A stretch of 64,000 bases of DNA from Savagea serpentis (GCF_015351395.1 NZ_JADKPV010000006.1:96191-160190), one strand, 5' to 3'. Shown: positions 28,260 to 37,947, counted from the stretch's first letter. Notes: generated by a model from the sequence alone, not told the origin. Made by a program: numbers and translations.

Positions 28260-29346
28260 GAATTAACACCTTCTCTTGCCATACATTCGGCAATTGCTTC
28301 GTCGTTTCTTCCCATGCTGCTTGGTCATTTACGGGACGGGCATTTGCATACATCTGTTCGGGAAGTAATAAAGCACGAACTTCATCAGATAATGGTACAT
28401 TGTCACGAATCGGACGAGCGTAGCCACGTGCTAAATTTTCTTGCCCTTTATCTGATAAAATATGTTCACGGGCTAACATCGCTGCATATTTATTTTTTGA
28501 ATATTGGTTAATGATTGTCGCATACCCTGACATAACGGATGCTTCTTCCGGAATGACAACCTCAAAACGAGCTTCATCGATTTGATTTCGGTAACCGAGT
28601 CCATTGAAATCCCAAACGATTGCGACTTCAATTTCCCCTTTTTCTAAATTCGCGACAGACGGATCGCTCGTTCCGAGGCGACCTTCTTTCGCAAGCGTTG
28701 CGAAAAACTCAATGCCCGGCTCAATATTCGTTTCATCTCCACCGAATGCATAAGCTGCAGCTAAAATGGCGAAGTGCGCTTGATTGGCTGTTAAAGCATC
28801 CCCAATACTTACGCGATAATCTCCTTGCTTCAATTGTTCCCAAGAAGTCGGTGCGTCTTTCACATTATGTAAATCTGTCAAAAATGAAATTGTTCCCGTA
28901 TATCCTACAACCCAATGTCCTTCTTCATCTTTCGCCCAATCTGGAATATCGTCCCAATAAGACGTTTTGTATGGGAATGTTAATCCGCGCTCTTTAGCGA
29001 TCGGACCAAATGCAATTCCGACATCTCCAATATCTGCTGTCGCATCATTTTTTTCCGCTTCGAATTTCGCTAACTCTTCCGCACTCGACATGTCCGTATC
29101 GGTATGTTGAATGCCGTAATCGTTTTTCAAATCTTCCCAAGTTTCTACCCAGTTCGCCCACGTATCAGGCATTCCGACAGAATGGACTTCCCCTTCTTCC
29201 TTCGCTCGTTCTACTAATTCATCAAGTGATATGGAAGCATCCACTTCCTCCTGCCCTTCCTGTTCTTCTTGTTGACACGCGGCAAGTGCAAGAACTAATA
29301 AACTCACAACACTTAACAGACTTAAACGCCAATTCCATTTTTTCAT
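28249..29346 (-). CDS. ABC importer substrate-binding lipoprotein (PhnS/AfuA-like)
   Basis: A 365-residue extracellular solute-binding protein. The start at 29344-29346 (MKKWNW) is eight bases behind AAGGAG. The lipobox is ALAACQQE, then an acidic linker. TADIGDVGIAFGPIAKERGL and VAIVWDFNGLGY belong to the iron/phosphonate/polyamine binding-protein type. It heads a seven-gene operon that ends with the PHP phosphoesterase. Confidence 0.85.
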   Translation of the reverse strand: MKKWNWRLSLLSVVSLLVLALAACQQEEQEGQEEVDASISLDELVERAKEEGEVHSVGMPDTWANWVETWEDLKNDYGIQHTDTDMSSAEELAKFEAEKNDATADIGDVGIAFGPIAKERGLTFPYKTSYWDDIPDWAKDEEGHWVVGYTGTISFLTDLHNVKDAPTSWEQLKQGDYRVSIGDALTANQAHFAILAAAYAFGGDETNIEPGIEFFATLAKEGRLGTSDPSVANLEKGEIEVAIVWDFNGLGYRNQIDEARFEVVIPEEASVMSGYATIINQYSKNKYAAMLAREHILSDKGQENLARGYARPIRDNVPLSDEVRALLLPEQMYANARPVNDQAAWEETTKQLPNVWQEKVLIHAN

Positions 29347-29391
29347 CTTTGACACTCCTTGTTTGCTTTTGTTTGTTTGTCATTCACCTGT

Positions 29392-29446
29392 AGTATAGAA
29401 AATGAATATTAAAGAAAAAGGGGGAGAAACGTTAACAATTTGTAAA
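29392..29446 (-). promoter_or_regulatory. Candidate promoter with Pho-box-like repeats
   Basis: On the minus strand TTTACA (29441-29446) and TTAACG (29430-29435) are direct hexamers separated by five bases, as in PhoP sites (TTAACA repeats, 11-base period). A TATACT -10 lies at 29392-29397 without a recognisable -35. Only two repeats are present and the distance to the -10 is long, so the phosphate-control reading is weak. The rest of the 352-base gap to the next gene shows nothing else I can name. Confidence 0.25.
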
Positions 29447-29698
29447 AGAGTTACTACTTTATTTTTCAAAAACCCCTTCCACCCCTTATTTATAAAAGGT
29501 TATACACATTCCCACACAATCCAAATGGACCAGACAAAAAGCACAACATGTCCCTCATTATTTTCATATTTTTTAATCGTCCAAACAGAGTTCCTCTAGT
29601 TTTCAACGAAATTTAAGGTAGGCAACAGGTGAGCTTTACTTTTCGTCACGTATACTGAAGAAAGTAAATGAATTATTTTAGAAAGAAGGCGGTCGATT

Positions 29699-30376
29699 AT
29701 GTTCGTTATCGCAACGAAAGAATTTCTTGAAATGATGAAAAGCTTTAAAGCGTTACTCGTCATCGCACTCCTTGTACTCTCTTCCTACTTTGCCAGCTCC
29801 TTCATCGCATCTGCACCTGCAGAATTTATGATGGGGACCGATGCATACACAGCTGTCATTCGACTCTTTTTATTAGGGTTTGGCTTCGTCTTCGTACTCA
29901 TGCTTTCTCACGATGTCATGAGCCGGGAAGTCGCTTCGGGTACGATGCGATTACTCATTACGAAAACATCAAGAATCGCAATTATCGGAGGGAAATTTTT
30001 AGGAATCGCAGCATTTTGGCTCTTTTCTCTCGGCGTCTCTTTAGCGATTATTTCTTTTTTCGCAAAAGAATTACCGTGGTTAGCCTTTTTACAGTTGTAC
30101 AGTTTTTTATTGTTCATTATCGGGCTTTGCTTACTCCTTTCGACATTAGCGAAATCGCCAAATGTCTCTTTACTCATCGGGCTCGCTGTAAGCTTTATCG
30201 CACCGATCATCGGCATTTGGAGTACATTTTCAGATAAAGCATGGCTACAACCGTTTAAATACATTTTGCCTTACCGTTACCAAACCGCTGAAAACGTATC
30301 ACTCTTTGTCCCTGTACTATTCGGCATAGGCTTTCTCACATTGGCTACTTTCCTTTTCAAACGAGGTGATTATTAA
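29699..30376 (+). CDS. ABC-2 type exporter permease
   Basis: A 225-residue membrane protein with six predicted helices. SREVASGTMRLLITKTSR is the cytoplasmic loop typical of NosY/ABC-2 permeases. The ATPase gene follows with a one-base stop/start overlap (TAATG). The substrate is unknown; such pairs act in bacteriocin, antibiotic or lipid export. Confidence 0.85.
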   Translation: MFVIATKEFLEMMKSFKALLVIALLVLSSYFASSFIASAPAEFMMGTDAYTAVIRLFLLGFGFVFVLMLSHDVMSREVASGTMRLLITKTSRIAIIGGKFLGIAAFWLFSLGVSLAIISFFAKELPWLAFLQLYSFLLFIIGLCLLLSTLAKSPNVSLLIGLAVSFIAPIIGIWSTFSDKAWLQPFKYILPYRYQTAENVSLFVPVLFGIGFLTLATFLFKRGDY

Positions 30377-31263
30377 TGACAACTGTATTAGAAGTACGTG
30401 ATATTCAAAAGTCTTTCGGAAAAACAGAAGTATTACGAGGTGTATCGTTCTCGATTGAACAAGGAGAAATTTTCGGATTTCTCGGACGAAATGGAGCGGG
30501 GAAAAGTACGCTCATTCATATTTTAACCGGCGTGAAATATCCGACGAGCGGGTCTTTTCAAATTCTCGGTCTCCCGATTGAAGAAGCAAAACAATATATC
30601 GGCGTCTTTCCAGACATCGACCAATTTTATAATGAATGGACGGCGATGCAACATTTAACCTTTTTCGCCAAATTACAAAACATGCAATGTTCCAAAGCTG
30701 AACTGGAAGCGTTACTGTGCCAAGTCGGATTACAAAATGAAACGAAAAAGAAAGTGAAACAATATTCGTTCGGAATGAAAAAGAAATTAGGGGTCGCTCA
30801 AGCATTAATCGGCCAACCTGACTTCATCATTTTAGACGAACCGACATCGGGTCTCGATCCAGAATCAGCCATTCATATGCGTCAACTCATTCATCAAATG
30901 GCAACAAACGGTCAAACCGTTTTCGTCACGTCTCACAATTTAGACGAACTTGAAAAAATGAGCGATCGCATCGCCATTTTAAAAGAGGGCCGCATTTCCA
31001 ACATCGGGACGATGGAACAATTGCGCAACGTATCCAATTATGCGATTGAAATTCATATAACGCTCGACCGCACACCGGAAGAAGCCTTCCTGCAAACATT
31101 GACGACGCGGTATGAAGTGAACGATACGAACGTGACCCTCTTCCTCCAACAAAAAGAAGACGTCGCCGAATGTATACGAGCGCTCGTCTTCGCTAATTAT
31201 GCCATTTATAAAGTGACGCAAAAAGAACAAACTTTAGAAGAAATCTTTTTACAAACCGACTAA
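30376..31263 (+). CDS. ABC exporter ATPase
   Basis: A 295-residue ATPase. Walker A is GRNGAGKST, the signature YSFGMKKKLG and Walker B FIILDEPTSGLDP, followed by the switch region VTSHNLDELEKM. The signature is the CcmA/NatA-type variant found in ABC-2 exporters. The C-terminal 70 residues resemble the regulatory domain of these ATPases. Operon with the permease. Confidence 0.88.
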   Translation: MTTVLEVRDIQKSFGKTEVLRGVSFSIEQGEIFGFLGRNGAGKSTLIHILTGVKYPTSGSFQILGLPIEEAKQYIGVFPDIDQFYNEWTAMQHLTFFAKLQNMQCSKAELEALLCQVGLQNETKKKVKQYSFGMKKKLGVAQALIGQPDFIILDEPTSGLDPESAIHMRQLIHQMATNGQTVFVTSHNLDELEKMSDRIAILKEGRISNIGTMEQLRNVSNYAIEIHITLDRTPEEAFLQTLTTRYEVNDTNVTLFLQQKEDVAECIRALVFANYAIYKVTQKEQTLEEIFLQTD

Positions 31264-31305
31264 AACGTATATCGGGTTTTCAACAATGCATGCACAACTA
31301 TAAAA

Positions 31306-31343
31306 ATAAGAGGTGATTCAGTATAAAATGAATCACCTCTTAT
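31306..31343. terminator. Bidirectional terminator
   Basis: Perfect 15-base arms (ATAAGAGGTGATTCA/TGAATCACCTCTTAT) around an 8-base loop between two convergent genes. On the minus strand it continues into TTTTTAT. Confidence 0.85.
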
Positions 31344-31356
31344 CCACGTAATCGAA

Positions 31357-32382
31357 TTATTGTAAAGTAGCATAAATTTTCTCGTTTTTTTCTTTCAGTT
31401 TTTTATTGTGTGACGAAACCATTTCATGCTTTTCACTTAATGGATCGATATATTGTTTTGCCGAATTGACCGCATGCACCGCATCTTGATAACATCCGAC
31501 GATTAAATGCAATTTTCCTTCATAGTTTAAAGCATCCCCTGCAGCAAAAATTCCCGGCTCAGACGTTTCTCCGAAAACATTGCCTAAAATTCCATAGTCT
31601 TCATGCATTTTCAAATGGAGATTACTATCTTCTAACAGTTTTAAATTTCGCTCATACCCGTGATTAATAATGACAGCATCTGTTTCAATGACTTGTCGCT
31701 GTTTCGTCTGCTCACCTTCTACGACAACGGAAGTGATACACTCTTCTCCTTGCAATTGTTGAATAGAAGTATTTAACAATACTGTTGCTTTACTATTCAT
31801 CAATTGTTGAATTTCCTGCTCATGTCCAGACATTTCTTGACGACGATACACAACCGTCACGTCGTCTGTTACGTGGAGTAATGTATTCGCCCAATCGACT
31901 GCGGATTGACCACCTCCTGATAAGAGCACGCGTTGTCCTGCGAATTGTTGAATAGAAGGTACTGTATAAAACAAATTCGTCTTTTTAAAACGCTCTTCTC
32001 CTTCTAACCCAATCGACTTCGGTTGAATAATGCCATACCCTGCCGTAATAATCACGGCTTTACTATAATGCGCTGTTCGATTCGTCGTCACGATGAAATG
32101 TTGTGCTTCTTTTCGAATCGATAATACTTCTTCTTCACAACACACCGTCGGATCAAAAGTGAGTCCTTGTTTAATCGTTTGACGAATAAAGTCCGCACCG
32201 AGTATGGGCGTTTGGCCTCCAATATCCCAAATTAACTTTTCAGGATAGACATGTACTTTCCCTCCAAGTGTCGATTTTGCTTCAATAATTTTCACCGTCA
32301 TATCACGTAGTCCTGCGTAAAAAGAAGCGAATAACCCGGTTGGCCCTCCGCCGATAATGATGACATCATCATAATTTTTCAT
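31357..32382 (-). CDS. Ferredoxin/flavodoxin--NADP+ reductase (YcgT/YumC type)
   Basis: A 341-residue thioredoxin-reductase-like flavoprotein without the CxxC pair, as in Bacillus-type FNRs. The FAD site is IIIGGGPTGLFASFYAG and the NADPH site LLSGGGQSAVDWAN. The C-terminal GIFAAGDAL follows the family. I start it at 32380-32382, nine bases after GAGAGG. It sits directly downstream of the second siderophore importer, suggesting it supplies electrons for iron release; that role is inferred. Confidence 0.88.
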   Translation of the reverse strand: MKNYDDVIIIGGGPTGLFASFYAGLRDMTVKIIEAKSTLGGKVHVYPEKLIWDIGGQTPILGADFIRQTIKQGLTFDPTVCCEEEVLSIRKEAQHFIVTTNRTAHYSKAVIITAGYGIIQPKSIGLEGEERFKKTNLFYTVPSIQQFAGQRVLLSGGGQSAVDWANTLLHVTDDVTVVYRRQEMSGHEQEIQQLMNSKATVLLNTSIQQLQGEECITSVVVEGEQTKQRQVIETDAVIINHGYERNLKLLEDSNLHLKMHEDYGILGNVFGETSEPGIFAAGDALNYEGKLHLIVGCYQDAVHAVNSAKQYIDPLSEKHEMVSSHNKKLKEKNEKIYATLQ

Positions 32383-32455
32383 CTCGTTCATCCTCTCTTT
32401 TATTCGTTGAACCTTTTTGTAAGTTTCAAAAGGCGAGCTTCTTCATTAAAAGAAA

Positions 32456-33268
32456 TCATCTCGCCGAATCAACTTGATGGTATTTACCGATCGGCACAAT
32501 CGCCGGAGATTTGGCAATTGGATCTTCTACAACAATGCATTGTAAATCAAAAATTTGTTGAATTAAGGAGCTCGTAATGACTTCAGAAGGTGCTCCTTCT
32601 GCAACCAATTTTCCTTTGTGTAAAGCGAATAAATGATCGGCATAGCGCGCTGACAAATTAATGTCATGAAGAACCATCACAATCGTCGTCCCGTATTTTT
32701 TATTTAAATCTGTCAACCGATCTAAAATTTCGATTTGATACGTAATATCTAAATACGTTGTCGGTTCATCTAAAAACAAAATATCCGTTTGTTGCGCGAG
32801 CGCCATCGCAATCCATACACGTTGGCGCTGCCCCCCTGATAACTCATCAATCGAACGATGGGCAAATTCTGTCACGCCCATAATCTCCATCGCTTCTGCC
32901 ACCGCTTCATCATCTTCCGTCGTCCAACCTTTCCAAAACGTATGATGAGGAAAGCGACCTCTGCCGATTAAGTCGACGACGGTAATGCCTTCAGGGACGA
33001 TAGGAGATTGTGGCAAGAGACCTAATATTTTAGCAAATGGCTTTGGTGGGATTTTTTGAATGGGCGTCCCATTGAGCGTAATCTGCCCAGCTAACGGTTT
33101 GATGAGACGTGCCATCGTTTTTAATAAAGTGGACTTTCCACATCCATTCGCTCCGATGATAATGCTAATTTGATGACTCGGAATAGTTAAACTAACGTCT
33201 TCGATAATCATTTGATTTTCATAACCTGCCGCAAGATGGGTAGCTTCATAGACATGTGTTCGTTTCAT
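32456..33268 (-). CDS. Siderophore ABC transporter ATPase (FhuC/YusV-like)
   Basis: A 270-residue ATPase with Walker A GANGCGKST, signature LSGGQRQR, Walker B ILFLDEPTTYLD and switch VLHDINLSA. The TTYLD ending is characteristic of FepC/FhuC-type ATPases. It overlaps the upstream permease gene by one base. Confidence 0.9.
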   Translation of the reverse strand: MKRTHVYEATHLAAGYENQMIIEDVSLTIPSHQISIIIGANGCGKSTLLKTMARLIKPLAGQITLNGTPIQKIPPKPFAKILGLLPQSPIVPEGITVVDLIGRGRFPHHTFWKGWTTEDDEAVAEAMEIMGVTEFAHRSIDELSGGQRQRVWIAMALAQQTDILFLDEPTTYLDITYQIEILDRLTDLNKKYGTTIVMVLHDINLSARYADHLFALHKGKLVAEGAPSEVITSSLIQQIFDLQCIVVEDPIAKSPAIVPIGKYHQVDSAR

Positions 33269-34299
33269 TATAATTTTCCCTTTCTATTGATCCGAATCAA
33301 TAAATAAATTAAATAAGGAGCCCCGACAATACCTGTAATGACGCCGACAGGATAACGAACGGCGAAAGCATACTGTCCGATAAGATCAGCGCCCAATACT
33401 AAAATAGCTCCGACTAAACCAGAAGGAATGATGTTGGAATAACTCGTGCCTACGAAACGATTTGCAATCGGCCCGGAGAGAAAGGCGACAAATGCGATAG
33501 GACCTGTTGTCGCAGTAGCAACCGCAATCATCATGACGGCACTTACAATTAACACAAGACGTGTCCGATTCGTATGAACACCGAGAGAGAGCGCCGCTTG
33601 TTCACCTAATTCTAAAATTTTAAGACCTTTGCCAAAATACATCATGATAGGAACAAATAAAATAACGGTAAAAAGAAGAGGTGAAAGATTACTCATTTTC
33701 GCACCGTTTAAGCTCCCGCTAATCCAACGCATCGCGGTCGGAATATCATGGGTATTGCCGATCAACATTAAATAGGAAATGACAGCACTCAACATCGCTT
33801 GGATACCAATTCCAATTAAGATGAGACGACCGATAGAAAAGGAAGCGCCCTTTGCTAACCCGAAAATGAGAAGTACCGTAGCCAGTCCCCCGACAATTGA
33901 TGCGATCGAAACGACTGTATTGCTCGCTTGCCAAACGATAATGCAAAATACTGCAGCAGCACTTGAACCTGCCGTAATACCGATTACGTTAGGATTCGCT
34001 AACGGATTGCGCAACATCGTCTGGAACACATAACCACCCGCTCCGAAAGCAAATCCTGCAAATAAACCTGCGAATAAACGAGGTAGACGGATTGTTTCAA
34101 TCGCAAATGTAGCGCCTTTTATATCTTCTCCCATCAATACACGTACAACGTCTGAAACAGGATAAATGGTGTTCCCTATCATTAACATAGCGACAGAAAG
34201 CATACATACTATGAGTGACAAAATAAAAGTCATGCTTAAAAATTGCTTTCGGTGACGCATTCGTAAATCTACAATAAAATTCATCGTTTTATTCATCAT
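33268..34299 (-). CDS. Siderophore ABC transporter permease (FecD/FepG-like)
   Basis: A 343-residue BtuC-family permease. RLPRLFAGLFAGFAFGAGGY and NPLANPNVIGITAGSSAAA are diagnostic FecCD motifs, and GPIAFVAFLSGPIANRFVG is the coupling region. It overlaps the partner permease stop by four bases. Confidence 0.9.
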   Translation of the reverse strand: MMNKTMNFIVDLRMRHRKQFLSMTFILSLIVCMLSVAMLMIGNTIYPVSDVVRVLMGEDIKGATFAIETIRLPRLFAGLFAGFAFGAGGYVFQTMLRNPLANPNVIGITAGSSAAAVFCIIVWQASNTVVSIASIVGGLATVLLIFGLAKGASFSIGRLILIGIGIQAMLSAVISYLMLIGNTHDIPTAMRWISGSLNGAKMSNLSPLLFTVILFVPIMMYFGKGLKILELGEQAALSLGVHTNRTRLVLIVSAVMMIAVATATTGPIAFVAFLSGPIANRFVGTSYSNIIPSGLVGAILVLGADLIGQYAFAVRYPVGVITGIVGAPYLIYLLIRINRKGKL

Positions 34300-35330
34300 C
34301 CATCACGCATTTTCACTTTCATTGTTATTAAAATTAAAATAGGCGCTCCTACAAAAGCAGTCACAATTCCTACTTCCAACTCACTCGGACTCCCGATGAT
34401 TCTTCCGATTACATCAGATAATGTCAATATGATCGCTCCAGACAGTGCCGATAACGGAATGACATAGCGTAAGTCAGATCCGAGTAACAATCGGATAAGA
34501 TGTGGTGCAAGTAAACCGATAAAGCCAATCGGGCCTGCTAAGGCAGTTGTGACACCACATAATAAAACGCCACCCAATGCTGCAACGAAGCGAACGGTTC
34601 CTACTCGAACGCCTAAACTAGTCGCCACATCATCTCCTAAGGCTAAAGCATTTAATGCGGGAGCTACGAGAAATGCGATCAATATTCCTACGATTAAAAA
34701 TGGAAGAAAGAGACGGATAGACTCCCAACTTCCCACTCCAACACTGCCTACTTGCCAAAATCTAAATTGATCCATCACATTCGTTCGCGGAATCATAATG
34801 GCGACAACTAAAGAAGACAAAATCGCACTCGTCGCTGCCCCTGCCAAAACGAGTTTCAACGGTGTCGCCCCGCCACTTCCCATCGAGCCAATACCAAAAA
34901 CGAAAAGAGCACTAAGTATAGCTCCTGCAATGGCCAACCAAATAAATTGCTCGGCCGATTGAATATGGAAAAAAGCGATTCCTGCGACAACGAAAAGCGC
35001 TGCCCCTGTATTTACTCCTAATATGCTCGGGTCAGCAATCGGATTGCGGGTTACCGATTGCATGAAAGCTCCGGAAATTCCTAAAGCTGCGCCACACATT
35101 AAACTAAATAGTGTACGTGTCACACGATGTTGAACGATGCTCGCTTCAAGAGACGTGGAATCCGCATGCCATAAACTGTTCCACACATCGGTCCATTCCA
35201 TCGTTCGCGCTCCTAAAAAAATCGACGTAACGATACTCAGTCCGAATAATACGAGCAATAAAGCGAACACTCCAAAAAAAAGATACATATTGCCTCTTTG
35301 CTTCTTTGCGTTAAAAGATAAGTGCTCCAT
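34296..35330 (-). CDS. Siderophore ABC transporter permease (FecC/FepD-like)
   Basis: The partner permease, 344 residues. TRNPIADPSILGVNTGAAL and GPIGFIGLLAPHLIRLLLG are the family motifs. It begins one base after the binding-protein stop. Together with the previous permease it forms the membrane channel. Confidence 0.9.
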   Translation of the reverse strand: MEHLSFNAKKQRGNMYLFFGVFALLLVLFGLSIVTSIFLGARTMEWTDVWNSLWHADSTSLEASIVQHRVTRTLFSLMCGAALGISGAFMQSVTRNPIADPSILGVNTGAALFVVAGIAFFHIQSAEQFIWLAIAGAILSALFVFGIGSMGSGGATPLKLVLAGAATSAILSSLVVAIMIPRTNVMDQFRFWQVGSVGVGSWESIRLFLPFLIVGILIAFLVAPALNALALGDDVATSLGVRVGTVRFVAALGGVLLCGVTTALAGPIGFIGLLAPHLIRLLLGSDLRYVIPLSALSGAIILTLSDVIGRIIGSPSELEVGIVTAFVGAPILILITMKVKMRDG

Positions 35331-35331
35331 A

Positions 35332-36372
35332 TTACTTCAACTTTTTCGCTACTTCTGAAATAAGTGATAAATATTCATCCATCGTATAAGGAATCGATAA
35401 AGGACTCGGAGTTCCAGCAGCCGCAAGCGGTGTATTGTCACCAATTACGACAACCGCTCCATTTTGAATAGCGGGTACTTTTCCTAAAATAGGATCCGCT
35501 TGAAGCGTCGCTAATGTTTTGTCATGGCCATACGTAATTAAAATGTCCGCGTCATCCAAAACATCTGCATTTTCAGCACTCATTTCCATATAAAAGTTCG
35601 ACGGATCTTTTACCGCTTTTTGAATGCTTTCGGGATAAATCATTCCTATCTCTTCTAACATTTCGCCTCGTGGATCCGCTAACGTATACACATAAAATTT
35701 CGACAAGTCTGTCGCATTAAACATCGTAAATGCGGCTTTTTTTCCTTTCACTTCAGGATACTTCTTCACCGTGTCTTGCATAAATTGCTCAATGTCTGAA
35801 ATGAGTTTTATCCCTTCCTCTTCCATCGCCATCCCTTTAGCGTTATACATAATTTGCTCTTGCCACGTAATGACCCAAGGCGCTTCTGGATACGCAACAA
35901 CAGGTGCAATTTCATTTAACATGTCATAGTCTTCTTGCGTAATGCCTGAATAAGCCGCTAAAATGACGTCTGGATTCGCATCTGAAATTGCTTCGAAATC
36001 CAACCCATCTGTATCTTGAAAAATAATCGGTTCAGGTTCCCCGAGTTCCTTTAATTTTTCAGCCGTCCACGGGAGCATGCCACTATCGTCTTGCACACCA
36101 TAATTTGCTGCTGAAAATCCAACAGGTACTACGCCGAGTGCCAAGGCAATATCTTGATTCCCCCAAGCAATCGTTACAATTCTTTCAGGTTTTTGTTTTA
36201 ATACTGTTTCACCAAGTGCATGTTGAATAACAATCGGTGCTTTTTCGTCTGCAGAGCTAGTTGTAGAATCTTTCTTTATTTCTTTATTCGTAGAAGTAGA
36301 ACAAGCTGTTAATACTGAGATGGCCACTAATAAAAAGATGAGTGATGCCATGGACTTTTTCATTGTTTTCAT
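35332..36372 (-). CDS. Siderophore-binding lipoprotein (YfiY/FepB-like)
   Basis: A 346-residue lipoprotein starting at the ATG at 36370-36372 behind GGAGG. The lipobox is VLTACSTS. The mature protein has the class III binding fold (PERIVTIAWGNQDIALALGV ... DADILITYGHDKTL). The sequence is unlike the first importer's binding protein, so the two systems probably take different siderophores. A Fur box lies 21 bases upstream of the start codon. Confidence 0.9.
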   Translation of the reverse strand: MKTMKKSMASLIFLLVAISVLTACSTSTNKEIKKDSTTSSADEKAPIVIQHALGETVLKQKPERIVTIAWGNQDIALALGVVPVGFSAANYGVQDDSGMLPWTAEKLKELGEPEPIIFQDTDGLDFEAISDANPDVILAAYSGITQEDYDMLNEIAPVVAYPEAPWVITWQEQIMYNAKGMAMEEEGIKLISDIEQFMQDTVKKYPEVKGKKAAFTMFNATDLSKFYVYTLADPRGEMLEEIGMIYPESIQKAVKDPSNFYMEMSAENADVLDDADILITYGHDKTLATLQADPILGKVPAIQNGAVVVIGDNTPLAAAGTPSPLSIPYTMDEYLSLISEVAKKLK

Positions 36373-36393
36373 TCGATTTCCTCCGTTACTCTT

Positions 36394-36418
36394 ATTGATA
36401 ATGATAAGCGTTCTCAAT
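36394..36418. promoter_or_regulatory. Fur box upstream of the second siderophore importer
   Basis: The element contains TGATAATGATAAGCG and a distal TTCTCAAT half-site, giving ATTGA...TCAAT symmetry; it resembles the box at 16420-16444. Iron-dependent repression of the importer, possibly with the reductase gene, is expected. Confidence 0.72.
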
Positions 36419-36530
36419 TACTAACATTAATCATACTATCGTTTTTCCAAATGTCAATATCGTTTTTTATGTCTTTTTTGATCAACTTCACACTTCGAAG
36501 CCCTTTCTAAATCCAGCATATTGAACGACA

Positions 36531-36565
36531 AAAAAGCTATGACATCCATCCTGTCATAGCTTTTT
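36531..36565. terminator. Terminator of the monooxygenase operon
   Basis: Fourteen-base arms (AAAAAGCTATGACA/TGTCATAGCTTTTT) around a 7-base loop. It follows the monooxygenase stop on the minus strand and ends in T5. Confidence 0.88.
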
Positions 36566-36588
36566 CAAAGAAAAATATTATTCTTATT

Positions 36589-37896
36589 TTATTGTAAACC
36601 TAAATGTTCACGGAATGTATGGCCTTCGTAATCTTGACGATAAATGCCACGCTTTTGCATTTCAGGAACGATTAGATCAACAAAGTCGTCTAAACTGTTC
36701 GGTAAAACAGGTGGCATTAAGTTAAAGCCATCCGCTACCCCTTCGTTCATCCATTTCTCCATCTCATCTACAATCTCTTCCGCTGTGCCGATCAATGTTA
36801 AATGACCGCCACCTGCGCTTAAATAACCGAGTAACTCACGGACGGTCGGGTCTTTATCTCGAATGATTTCGAGCACCGTTTCATAGCGTCCGACCGGTCC
36901 TGTAAATTGTTCGACGGGAGGAAGTTCAGGTACTTTCTCATCCAATGCCCAATCCGAACAATCTTGTTGAACAAAAAAGCTCAATTGCGCTAACGCGTTA
37001 TCGATCGGCAACATTTCATCGAGTTTGCGCTTTTTCTCGTACGCTTCTTCTCGCGTCTTACCTACATATGTGACGAGTCCTGGCAACACTTTAATGTGAC
37101 GGTTCGGACGCTCACTTTTCGCAATCGCTTCATCCAATCGGTTGCGGAACTTTCGCGCTTGGCCAATATTCCAAGAAACCGAATATACGGCCTCCGCATA
37201 TTTCGCAGCGAGCGCGACACCTGGTGCCGATGCGCCTGCCTGCATAGCGACAGGACGTCCTTGTGGACTGCGCGGTGCGGTAGATGGTCCTTTCACTTGG
37301 AAGTACTTCCCTTCGTGATGGAATGGTTCGATTTGAGAAGGGTCGATAATCTCTCCCGTTTTACGGTCGTGAATGAACGCCTTCTCGTCCCATGAATCGA
37401 ATAATTGATTCATTACCGTCGCAAATTCATCCGCCTTCTCGTAGCGCTTCGCATGTTCCGGCAATCCTTCCATACTATGGTTTTGAGCTTCCCAATCCGT
37501 CATCGACGTCACGAGATTCCACCCGACGCGACCGTTCGTCATATGGTCCAAACTTAACAACTGACGCGCTGCGGTGAATGGGTTCGAAAACGTACTCGAA
37601 ATCGTCGAAACGAGTCCGACACGCTTCGTCACTTGCGAAATCGCTGTTAAATTGACGATCGGGTCTAACCAAAATGCCGGCATCTCACTCGGCTGTTCCC
37701 CCGCAAATGCCTGACTATCTGCGAAAAAGACCGCATCGAAATAGCCACGCTCCGACGTTTGAGCGAGTTCTTGATAATACGTCACATCTCCAACACGTTC
37801 AACGCTCGAATCCGGCATCATCCAAGCTGCTTGGTGATGACCGCACCCGTACAATAAAATCCCGATATGGAGTTGCTTCTCTTTCTTCTCTGTCAT
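36589..37896 (-). CDS. LLM-class flavin-dependent monooxygenase (NtaA/DszA/SnaA family)
   Basis: A bacterial luciferase-like FMN-dependent oxygenase of 435 residues. YFDAVFFADSQ, RVGLVSTISSTFSNPF and GRVGWNLVTSMTDWEAQNHS are hallmarks of the NtaA/SnaA/DszA branch, which oxidises C-N or C-S bonds using reduced FMN from a separate reductase. I start it at 37894-37896 behind GAGGTG. It lies 51 bases after the dehydrogenase gene, in the operon controlled by a TPP riboswitch. The substrate is unknown; a thiamine-related heterocycle is worth testing. Confidence 0.85.
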   Translation of the reverse strand: MTEKKEKQLHIGILLYGCGHHQAAWMMPDSSVERVGDVTYYQELAQTSERGYFDAVFFADSQAFAGEQPSEMPAFWLDPIVNLTAISQVTKRVGLVSTISSTFSNPFTAARQLLSLDHMTNGRVGWNLVTSMTDWEAQNHSMEGLPEHAKRYEKADEFATVMNQLFDSWDEKAFIHDRKTGEIIDPSQIEPFHHEGKYFQVKGPSTAPRSPQGRPVAMQAGASAPGVALAAKYAEAVYSVSWNIGQARKFRNRLDEAIAKSERPNRHIKVLPGLVTYVGKTREEAYEKKRKLDEMLPIDNALAQLSFFVQQDCSDWALDEKVPELPPVEQFTGPVGRYETVLEIIRDKDPTVRELLGYLSAGGGHLTLIGTAEEIVDEMEKWMNEGVADGFNLMPPVLPNSLDDFVDLIVPEMQKRGIYRQDYEGHTFREHLGLQ

Positions 37897-37947
37897 ACTT
37901 GACACCTCAATGTACATTGATTTATGGAAAAAATCCGTTTGGCCAAA

